This document shows, piece after piece, positions 1 through 5,792 of a stretch of DNA of 7,954 nt. The stretch comes from Spirochaetaceae bacterium (GTDB lineage Bacteria > Spirochaetota > Spirochaetia > SZUA-6 > Fen-1364), in the NCBI GenBank assembly GCA_003154555.1, contig PMDT01000079.1, forward strand, positions 148 to 8,101, in the 5' to 3' direction. The stretch's first letter is position 1. Every line of letters starts with the position of its first letter. Below the pieces are notes generated by a model. The model made no database searches. It had not been told where the DNA came from and saw only the letters and a program-made list of their open reading frames with translations. Both the position numbers and the translations under genes were made by a program.

Positions 1-96
1 GCCGCCACTCCTGGTGGCATTTCCGCCGCCACTCCTGGTGGCATTTCCGCCGCCACTCCTGGTGGCATTTCGGCCGCCACTCCTGGTGGCATTTTT
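1..96 (+). repeat. Four tandem 24-bp palindromic repeat units in the CheB linker
   Basis: Units lie at 1-24, 25-48, 49-72 and 73-96. The first three are almost identical (one C-to-G change at base 72) and the fourth diverges in its last few bases. Each contains the 15-bp core GCCACTCCTGGTGGC (4-18, 28-42, 52-66, 76-90), a 5-bp inverted repeat around a TCCTG loop. The array may continue upstream of the window. In the CheB frame each unit encodes AATPGGIS, the last one AATPGGIF. No stop codon occurs in any of the six frames. Related units occur at 5745-5766 and, inverted, at 6614-6681. Confidence 0.97.
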
Positions 97-756
97 GCTC
101 CGCACGCCGCAGTCGAGGCACCGGCGCGCTCCGCGCCCCGGTCGACGGGCGAGCAGGCAATGGGCGACTACGACCTTGTGGCGATCGGCACTTCCACCGG
201 CGGCCCCGTGGCGTTGAAGACCGTCCTCACGATGTTGCCGGGGGATCTGCCTGTCGGCATTGTCGTCGTCCAGCACATGCCGCCGGTGTTCACGAAGGCG
301 TTCGCCGAGCGGCTGGACAGCTGCTGCGCGCTGGCCGTGAAGGAAGCGGAAAACGGCGACGCCATCCTCCCCGGGCGGGTGCTCCTGGCGCCGGGCAACT
401 TCCACATGACGGTGTCACGGTTCGGAACGGAGCCGCGTGTTGCCCTTAATCAGAACGACAACGTCAACGGCCACCGTCCGTCGATTGACGTGCTCATGCA
501 CTCCGTCGCGCTGGAGTACGGGGCTCATGCCGTCGGGGTCATCATGACGGGCATGGGCAAGGACGGCGCCGAGGGCCTGCACGAGCTGCACAAGAAGGGC
601 GGCCATGTCATCGCGCAGGACAAGGAAAGCTCCGTCATCTATGGCATGAATCGCGAGGTCGTGCAGAACGGCGACGCCCACGAGGTGGCCTCCGTCGAGG
701 CGATTGCGGGCCGGATCTGCGATTCGCTGCGTGCACGCGCGGCGAGGAGGGGATGA
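1..756 (+). CDS. cheB: CheB protein-glutamate methylesterase, 3' part (5' end outside window)
   Basis: Chemotaxis methylesterase/deamidase that removes methyl groups from receptor glutamates in the cytoplasm. The frame is open from base 1, so the gene starts upstream. Window codons 1-53 are a low-complexity Ala/Pro/Gly linker beginning with four AATPGGI(S/F) repeats, and the catalytic domain begins about codon 55. All three catalytic residues are visible: Ser in GTSTGG (codon 65), His in QHMP (codon 92) and Asp in TGMGKDG (codon 188). The NGHRPSIDVL segment typical of the family is also present. Full-length CheB has an N-terminal receiver domain, which I infer lies just upstream; the linker here is at least about 50 residues. 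The ATG at 160 is in frame but falls right at the catalytic-domain edge with only a weak upstream purine stretch, so I treat it as internal. A stand-alone catalytic CheB starting there is the alternative. The stop at 754-756 overlaps or abuts the ComFB gene. Confidence 0.93.
   Translation, partial: AATPGGISAATPGGISAATPGGISAATPGGIFAPHAAVEAPARSAPRSTGEQAMGDYDLVAIGTSTGGPVALKTVLTMLPGDLPVGIVVVQHMPPVFTKAFAERLDSCCALAVKEAENGDAILPGRVLLAPGNFHMTVSRFGTEPRVALNQNDNVNGHRPSIDVLMHSVALEYGAHAVGVIMTGMGKDGAEGLHELHKKGGHVIAQDKESSVIYGMNREVVQNGDAHEVASVEAIAGRICDSLRARAARRG
745..750 (+). promoter_or_regulatory. Ribosome binding site deciding the ComFB start
   Basis: AGGAGG lies inside the last codons of cheB. It is 2 nt from the ATG at 753 but 8 nt from the ATG at 759, a normal spacing, so 759 is the favoured start. 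This makes the gene follow the cheB stop by 2 bp rather than overlap it by 4 bp. Confidence 0.7.
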
Positions 757-758
757 GC

Positions 759-1046
759 ATGAGCCTGCGGGAACGCTACAATCTGGACAGCCTGGGCAAC
801 CGCTCGCAGGAGCTCGTCGACGAGGCCATCGAGCGTCTCGTGGATGAGAGGGCGATCTGCACCTGCGAGGAATGCGTGATGGACCTGGTCGCGTGGACGC
901 TGAATCACGTCACCCCGCGCTACTATGCCTCGCTCCTGTCACCCCTCATCCCTGACATGACGCTGGAGCAGAAAGTGCGCGTCGAGATCGACCTGGCGAT
1001 CTCCTCGGGCCGCAAGAGACTGCGGGAACATCCGCATCACGCATAA
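759..1046 (+). CDS. ComFB-family protein (late competence development / putative cyclic-dinucleotide receptor)
   Basis: Small soluble protein of 95 residues (97 if translation begins at the ATG at 753). The N-terminal helix has the acidic pattern ELVDEAIERLVDE (about residues 18-30). It is followed by the family signature AICTCEECVMDLVAWTLNHVTPRYY: a C-x-C-x2-C cluster (Cys34, Cys36, Cys39) and the conserved L-N-x-x-x-P-R-Y turn. This matches ComFB (named from the Bacillus subtilis comF operon), where cysteines bind zinc. Cyanobacterial ComFB-like proteins have been reported as cyclic-dinucleotide receptors; that is from memory and ligand binding here is inference. The gene sits between cheB and a c-di-GMP phosphodiesterase gene, which supports a signalling rather than a DNA-uptake role. 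The gap to the next gene is 9 bp. The family call is firm, the function is open. Confidence 0.85.
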   Translation: MSLRERYNLDSLGNRSQELVDEAIERLVDERAICTCEECVMDLVAWTLNHVTPRYYASLLSPLIPDMTLEQKVRVEIDLAISSGRKRLREHPHHA

Positions 1047-1055
1047 GGGAGGGAA

Positions 1056-2171
1056 ATGAACGTGCCTATGGCGAGCATGAACGAAACCCCGTCCAAGGCG
1101 ACGAAACTGGATATCGCACCCCCGGCGCATCCGCCGAAGATACTGGTCCTGGATGACGAACGGGAGATCCAGTCGCTCGTGGCGGCGATGCTGAAGATCC
1201 GCGGCTTCGGGTGCGACATTGCCGGCTCCGTGGCCGACGCCCGCGCCCTCATGGGCCGGACCCGCTACGACATCGTGCTCATCGACGTGAACCTGCCCGA
1301 CGGCTCGGGGCTCGCCCTCACGGAGGGCGCCGACGAAAACGCGCCCCTGGTCGTGGTCATGACGGGCAGCAACGACATCCAGACGGCCATCAAGGCCATC
1401 CGCAACGGGGCCATCGATTTCATTACGAAGCCCTTCGCCGTCGGGCATTTTCTCCAGCGCATCGACAAGGCCGTCGAGGAATGGCGCACGCGGCGCAGCC
1501 TCCAGTACTACGCGCGGACCCTGGAAAGACTGGTGCAGCTCAAGAGCGACGAGCTTTCCCGCACGTCGCGGCAGATCGACGAGGTCTGCGACATGACGGT
1601 GGCGGCCCTGGGAGCAGCCCTGAACCTGAAGGACCACGAGACCGCCGATCATTGCCAGCGCGTCTCGAAGAACTGCGTCACCATGGGCAGGATGCTCAGC
1701 CTTTCGGAGTTCGAGCTGAAGAATCTCGAATGGGGGGCGTATCTCCACGACGTCGGCAAGATCGGCATCCCCGAGCGCATCCTCCTGAAGGAAGGTGCCC
1801 TGGAGCCCGAGGAACGGCGCGTCGTGGAAAAGCATCCCATCATGGGGCATACGATGATCCGCAACATCGAGTTCCTCCGCTACGCCACCGACGTGGTCTT
1901 GTCCCATCACGAACGCTTCGACGGCACAGGCTACCCGCACGGTCTCCAGGAGCACCGCATCCCGCTCAACGCACGGATATTTTCCGTGATGGACACGCTG
2001 GATGCGATGACCTCTGACCGGCCCTATCGGGCGGCGCTGCCCATCGCCGCGGTGGCCGCGGAGCTGCAGGAAAGGGCGGGATCGCAGTTCGATCCCGAGA
2101 TCACGGAGGTTTTCATCAAGGCCCCCGCATCCGTCTGGCACGTCCAGGGGCGGGTTGCCATTCACGCATAG
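1056..2171 (+). CDS. REC-HD-GYP response regulator, c-di-GMP phosphodiesterase
   Basis: Cytoplasmic 371-residue response regulator of the RpfG-like type, expected to hydrolyse cyclic di-GMP when its receiver is phosphorylated. The receiver (about residues 27-130) has the acidic pair Asp33/Asp34, phospho-acceptor Asp77 (in LIDVNLPDGSG), Thr103 and Lys125 (TKPF). A charged helical linker (about 132-180) leads to the HD-GYP domain (about 183-355). Its motifs look complete: HDVGKIGIPE with His231-Asp232, HPIMGH at 260-265, HHERFDGTGYP with His284/His285 and GYP at 292-294, and the downstream DTLDAMTSDRPYR block. It is therefore predicted active. The N-terminal 27 residues are a Pro/Ala-rich tail. 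A GGGAGGG stretch at 1047-1053 sits close to ATG 1056, and in-frame ATGs at 1068 and 1077 are possible alternative starts. CheW follows after 13 bp. The partner kinase is not identified; a CheA upstream or the kinases at 5789 and 7081 are candidates. Confidence 0.95.
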   Translation: MNVPMASMNETPSKATKLDIAPPAHPPKILVLDDEREIQSLVAAMLKIRGFGCDIAGSVADARALMGRTRYDIVLIDVNLPDGSGLALTEGADENAPLVVVMTGSNDIQTAIKAIRNGAIDFITKPFAVGHFLQRIDKAVEEWRTRRSLQYYARTLERLVQLKSDELSRTSRQIDEVCDMTVAALGAALNLKDHETADHCQRVSKNCVTMGRMLSLSEFELKNLEWGAYLHDVGKIGIPERILLKEGALEPEERRVVEKHPIMGHTMIRNIEFLRYATDVVLSHHERFDGTGYPHGLQEHRIPLNARIFSVMDTLDAMTSDRPYRAALPIAAVAAELQERAGSQFDPEITEVFIKAPASVWHVQGRVAIHA

Positions 2172-2173
2172 GG

Positions 2174-2179
2174 AAGGAG
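2174..2179 (+). promoter_or_regulatory. Ribosome binding site of cheW
   Basis: AAGGAG is 5 nt upstream of the ATG at 2185. It selects that start over the in-frame ATG at 2155, which would overlap the HD-GYP gene by 17 bp and lacks a purine-rich leader. Confidence 0.75.
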
Positions 2180-2184
2180 ATCTC

Positions 2185-2691
2185 ATGGAATCGACGAAAG
2201 TGCAGACGGACATGAACGAGCTTCGCCAGTTCATCAGCTTCTCGGTGGGCGAGGAGGAGTACGGCCTCGAGCTGCTGCGGGTCAAGGAGGTCATCCGCAT
2301 CCGCGAGATCACCTGGCTGCCCAAGGCGCCGACGTTCGTGAAGGGAATCATCAATCTCCGCGGCGACGTGATCCCCATCATCGACCTGCGCGACAAGTTC
2401 GGGCTCCCCGCGAAGGAGAATACCGCCATGACGCGCGTGATCGTCGTCGAGGTGGAAGGCAGGCTCATGGGCATGGTGGTCGATTCGGCAAGCCAGGTCG
2501 TGCGGATCCCCGCGGACCAGATCGATCCGCCGCCACCGGTTCTCGGCGGCTTCTCCCAGGAGTTCATCACGGGCGTCGGCAAGATGGAAGACAAGCTGGT
2601 GATCCTCCTGAACATCGATGCCATCCTCACCGTGGATGAAATACAGGCGCTCAACACCCTCGACAAGTCGCTCTCACCGGCGGCCGTGTAG
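2185..2691 (+). CDS. cheW: CheW chemotaxis coupling protein
   Basis: Adaptor of 168 residues that links chemoreceptors to the CheA kinase in cytoplasmic or membrane-bound arrays. After a short polar N-terminus the CheW fold begins at about residue 14 (RQFISFSVGEEEYGL). It continues with VKEVIRIREITWLP, the hallmark KGIINLRGDVIPIIDLR (about 53-69, with the conserved Arg of NLRG at 59), a VVEVEGRLMGMVVDSASQV strand pair, and the FITGVGKMEDKLVILLNID end block. Length and motif order are normal for a stand-alone CheW. It lies 13 bp after the HD-GYP gene and 20 bp before the cyclase gene, placing both enzymes in a chemosensory operon. No MCP or CheA is visible in the window, so the array partner is inferred to lie upstream. 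Confidence 0.96.
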   Translation: MESTKVQTDMNELRQFISFSVGEEEYGLELLRVKEVIRIREITWLPKAPTFVKGIINLRGDVIPIIDLRDKFGLPAKENTAMTRVIVVEVEGRLMGMVVDSASQVVRIPADQIDPPPPVLGGFSQEFITGVGKMEDKLVILLNIDAILTVDEIQALNTLDKSLSPAAV

Positions 2692-2711
2692 GAATCGCAA
2701 CGAGCCCCGTC

Positions 2712-5700
2712 ATGATGCAGACTTCCCCCGCGGCGCCGACCGCCGGGCCTGCCGGCGCGGAAACGCCTTCGATCGCCGTCGAGCCGCTTCTCACCGCGCA
2801 CCGTCTCCTGGAGGCGCACCCGGGGCATCCGAAGGGCCTTGAGTTTCTCCACGTCGACCTCTTCGATTCGCGTCTTCCCGTGTCGCTGTCCGCGCTCGCC
2901 GCCGTGCGGGTGCTGGCCGACACTCGCAGCTTTCCCCACGTCGCCCGGCTCATCGGCAGCGCCAACGAGGACGTGCAGTGCGCGGCGGCGAGGGCTCTTG
3001 GCCGCATCCGGCATCCCGACGCGCCCCGGCTCCTGCTGGACCTCCTGAAGACGACCCGCAGTGAGAAGCTGCGCCGCGAGATCCTCGAGGCGCTCTGCGA
3101 CGCCGCGCCGCAGGACAAGCAGACCGTGGAGATCATCCGCCGCGCCGCGCGGACGCCGATGGGATCGGCCAGCGCGCGGGCGCACGCGGCGGGTCTCCAC
3201 CTGCGTTTGGGCGGCGGGGTCGCCCTCGAAGAGCTGCTGCTCGACGCGCGGGAGGAGATGCTCGATCAGATCCTGTGCTCCGCGGCGGAAGACGCCGCCC
3301 TTGCCCCGCGCACCGTCGCGCATTGCGCCCCCCTGTATGCGCGCCTGCCGGCGCATGAACGGGCCTCCCTGGTGACGCTCGCCACGCGGCAGGACCTGCC
3401 GCAGTCCAGCCCCCTCCTGTGCGACAGCCTTGCAGACCCGCACGCCGAGGTCCGCCGGGCGGGCTATGCGGCGCTCGGCGCGGCGCCCCACCAGGCTGCC
3501 TGGGCATCCGCCGTCGTCGCCAGGATGTCCGTGAGCGTGGAATCCAACCCCGCGCTGGAGGACGAGGCGTACCAGGCAATCGCCCGGCTCGCAAAACTCC
3601 CCGATGTGCAGAAGGCTGTCGCGCCGGACGTGCGCGCCGGGCTCATGACGCGCATCGGCGAGCTCTACCATGTGCTCTCCAGCGAAGGCCGGCACGTCTC
3701 CAGCGACACCCACGAGCTGGGGTGGCTCATCACCCGCAGCAAGGAGTACGTCGAGTACTACTGCGACGACGACCTGAAGGCCTCCCTCATGCGGTGGCTG
3801 AAGGGCACGAGCTCGGACACCGCGGAAGGCCTCCTGAAGCAGCTCAAGGCAACGGCTATCCGGGTGGAAGTCCGGCACTTCGACGGGTACAACGCCGTTG
3901 CGGATCTCATCAAGAACCCCAAGAGGACCGGCATCGCCCTCGTGGCGCGCGAGCTGGCGCTCGCGAAAACCGGCAAGAGCCGGCAATTCTGGCAGCTCAT
4001 CCGGGCCCTGCGCCTGGCGACCGTCTTCCTTACCCCTTCGATGGCGGCCGCAGATCGGCAGCTTATCAAGGGAATCTACACCTGGGCGCGGCAGGAGAAG
4101 CTCTATCGGCTGGCCGAAGCGGGGCTCTGCGCCCTGGCGAAGGTCGACGTGCCGGCCGCCGAGGCTGCCTGCATGGAATGCCTCGCGCTGCCCCTTGCGA
4201 GCAAGGTGCTCGCCATCGCTTCGCTCCACCTCCTGCGCGAGATGCACATCGAGCTGCTGGAGCCTTCGGCGACGCGTCTCCTCGCTTCCCAGGACGATCC
4301 TTACGTGACCCTGAACGCGCTGGAGGTGCTCTCTGCGGCGCCGCCGTCTTCGAGCCCCGAGCTTGCCAAGGCGCTCCTTACGCGGCTCTCCCTGGCGGGA
4401 AGCCGCGAGGTGCGGGAGGCCGTGGCCGCATTCCTCGGCGACAAGATGGCGCTCGACATCACGGAGAGCCTCAAGGAGCCCTCACTGTCCGGCGACGACG
4501 CGCTGAGGGCGGCCGCCCTCTCCGTCCTGGACCGCAGGATCGCCACGGGGCAGGTGGCCAATCGGGACGGCACGGTGGAGTTCCTCTACCGCGTCCTGCG
4601 GGGAAACCACGAATCCAGCCGGCGCTCGGCCGCGCTGATGCTCTGGACGATGGGCGACGATTACGCACTCGAGGTGCTGCGTGACTTTCTGGCCACGGGC
4701 ACCGACGACGGCACGATCGAGATCCTCCGCAGGCTCGCGGGCAACCTGCGCGAGCCCCTTGTCACCGCGCTGGGCCCTCTGTTCGCCAAGCCCGGCGCGC
4801 CGCTGCACGCGGCGCTGCGCGACCTGCTCCTCCAGGCGGCCGACGATTCCGTGCGCACCCGCGGCCTGGAGCTGGCGCTGCAACTCCGCGGCGCCAGCGC
4901 CGATGACGAGGACGACGCCGCGCTGCCCGACGAGGGGACGCCGGCGATGGAGGTCCGCACCGAACGCTCCACGTTCCAGTTCGAGCGGGAGAACATGCAG
5001 GAGCTGGTCATGTTCTTCTCCGACATCGTCGGCTATTCCAAGAAGGCGCAGGTCCTGGCCCCCATGCAGCTCTCCGCGCTCATCCAGGAGTATGAAAAGA
5101 TCCTGCTCACGCATATCGAGGCCCACGACGGGGAGCTCGTGAAGCGCATGGGCGACGGCCACATGATCGTCTTCCACGACCCGCTCCCTGCCGTGCTGGC
5201 GGCCATACGCCTTCAGAAGTCGCTCCGCCGCTTCAACCGCTACCGTGACGAGAACACCCGCGTGGTGATCCGCATCGGCATCCACAGCGGCAAGGTCGTG
5301 CGCAAAGCCGAGGGTGACGTCCTGGGCAACGCGGTGAACATCGCCTCGCGGCTGGAATCCTCCGCGCCTCACGGATCGATCCTCATTTCCGAGCAGGTCC
5401 ACGCCATGGTGAAGGACGCCGTGCACGCGCGGGAGATCGGCCATATCACCGTGAAGAACATTTCCGAACCGATCAAGGTCTTCGAGCCATACGAGATCGT
5501 GCTCGATCTCCCCGCGGAGCTCGATCCGCTGAAACGCGCGAAGACCTCCATCTCCGAGGCTGCCGTGGCGACTCCCGGCTCTGTGACGCTCGACCGGGAA
5601 ACCTACACGGAGGTCATCCGTTGCTTCTCCTCTCTCATCGCGGTATGCAAGGGAGCGGAAGGCGGCCAGGTGCCCGTGGCGCGTCTGAGTGAGCAGGTTC

Positions 5701-5792
5701 TGTCCCGGTGGAGCAAGCTCAGGCCGCGTCTGCCCGGTTGCTCCGCAGCCACTCCTGGTGGCATTCAGGCAGCGAAGAAGGCAACCACATGA
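2712..5792 (+). CDS. HEAT-repeat array fused to class III adenylate cyclase
   Basis: A 1026-residue soluble protein predicted to make cAMP from ATP. Residues about 45-725 are a run of Leu/Ala-rich helical pairs of HEAT/armadillo type, clearest near 60-130 (for example DVQCAAARALGRIRHPDAPRLLLDLL) and 560-725. I infer a protein-binding solenoid. An acidic linker (DDEDD, 731-735) leads to the cyclase domain (about 760-935). Key residues are present: metal-binding Asp771 (FFSDIVGYS) and Asp815 (MGDG), the ATP-selecting pair Lys811 and Asp869 (GDVLGN), and Asn876 and Arg880 (VNIASR). It is predicted catalytically competent and adenylate- rather than guanylate-specific. A tail of about 90 residues ends in SAATPGGIQAAKKATT, which carries one copy of the dispersed repeat. 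No signal peptide or membrane segment is seen. The start (ATG 2712 or the adjacent 2715) has a poor ribosome site, so coupling to cheW is likely. The stop overlaps the next gene by ATGA. Confidence 0.92.
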   Translation: MMQTSPAAPTAGPAGAETPSIAVEPLLTAHRLLEAHPGHPKGLEFLHVDLFDSRLPVSLSALAAVRVLADTRSFPHVARLIGSANEDVQCAAARALGRIRHPDAPRLLLDLLKTTRSEKLRREILEALCDAAPQDKQTVEIIRRAARTPMGSASARAHAAGLHLRLGGGVALEELLLDAREEMLDQILCSAAEDAALAPRTVAHCAPLYARLPAHERASLVTLATRQDLPQSSPLLCDSLADPHAEVRRAGYAALGAAPHQAAWASAVVARMSVSVESNPALEDEAYQAIARLAKLPDVQKAVAPDVRAGLMTRIGELYHVLSSEGRHVSSDTHELGWLITRSKEYVEYYCDDDLKASLMRWLKGTSSDTAEGLLKQLKATAIRVEVRHFDGYNAVADLIKNPKRTGIALVARELALAKTGKSRQFWQLIRALRLATVFLTPSMAAADRQLIKGIYTWARQEKLYRLAEAGLCALAKVDVPAAEAACMECLALPLASKVLAIASLHLLREMHIELLEPSATRLLASQDDPYVTLNALEVLSAAPPSSSPELAKALLTRLSLAGSREVREAVAAFLGDKMALDITESLKEPSLSGDDALRAAALSVLDRRIATGQVANRDGTVEFLYRVLRGNHESSRRSAALMLWTMGDDYALEVLRDFLATGTDDGTIEILRRLAGNLREPLVTALGPLFAKPGAPLHAALRDLLLQAADDSVRTRGLELALQLRGASADDEDDAALPDEGTPAMEVRTERSTFQFERENMQELVMFFSDIVGYSKKAQVLAPMQLSALIQEYEKILLTHIEAHDGELVKRMGDGHMIVFHDPLPAVLAAIRLQKSLRRFNRYRDENTRVVIRIGIHSGKVVRKAEGDVLGNAVNIASRLESSAPHGSILISEQVHAMVKDAVHAREIGHITVKNISEPIKVFEPYEIVLDLPAELDPLKRAKTSISEAAVATPGSVTLDRETYTEVIRCFSSLIAVCKGAEGGQVPVARLSEQVLSRWSKLRPRLPGCSAATPGGIQAAKKATT
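5745..5766 (+). repeat. Single copy of the palindromic repeat at the cyclase C-terminus
   Basis: The 15-bp core GCCACTCCTGGTGGC at 5748-5762 is identical to the four cores in the CheB linker, and the following ATT is shared too. It is read in the same frame as in CheB and encodes AATPGGI (residues 1012-1018 of the cyclase). The core ends 26 bp before the start codon of the histidine kinase gene. Confidence 0.93.
5775..5781 (+). promoter_or_regulatory. Ribosome binding site of the histidine kinase gene
   Basis: The purine-rich AAGAAGG lies 7 nt upstream of the ATG at 5789, inside the last codons of the cyclase. It supports 5789 over the upstream in-frame ATG at 5708, which would add 27 residues read out of frame from the cyclase coding sequence and the repeat. 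Confidence 0.6.

Noticed and set aside
1..96. CRISPR array
   Set aside because: The units are contiguous with no unique spacers and encode a regular peptide in the cheB frame.
14..217. Small ORF reading through the tandem repeat (LVAFPPP-type peptide)
   Set aside because: It exists because the repeat has no stops in any frame. It has no ribosome site and overlaps cheB in another frame.
160..756. Stand-alone CheB catalytic protein starting at the ATG at 160
   Set aside because: The frame is open upstream to base 1 through an in-frame Ala/Pro-rich linker, and ATG 160 sits at the very edge of the catalytic fold. An internal Met of a two-domain CheB is more likely, though the upstream receiver cannot be seen.
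2692..2711. Promoter or regulatory site between cheW and the cyclase gene
   Set aside because: The gap is only 20 bp and shows no -10/-35-like pair or operator symmetry.
939..4247. A 1102-codon open frame on the minus strand
   Set aside because: It lies opposite well-supported genes and is codon-aligned with the HD-GYP and cyclase frames. In GC-rich genes the sense codons TTA, CTA and TCA (antisense stops) are rare, so such frames arise freely. The translation shows Arg/Gly/His/Asp-rich sequence without any domain.
5748..5762. Rho-independent terminator after the cyclase gene
   Set aside because: The stem is only 5 bp, is not followed by a T-run, and lies inside coding sequence upstream of a translationally coupled gene.
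5708..5788. N-terminal extension of the kinase from the ATG at 5708
   Set aside because: It would be translated from inside the cyclase gene and across the repeat (SHSWWHSG), with a weak ribosome site. The ATGA start at 5789 has a properly spaced purine stretch.
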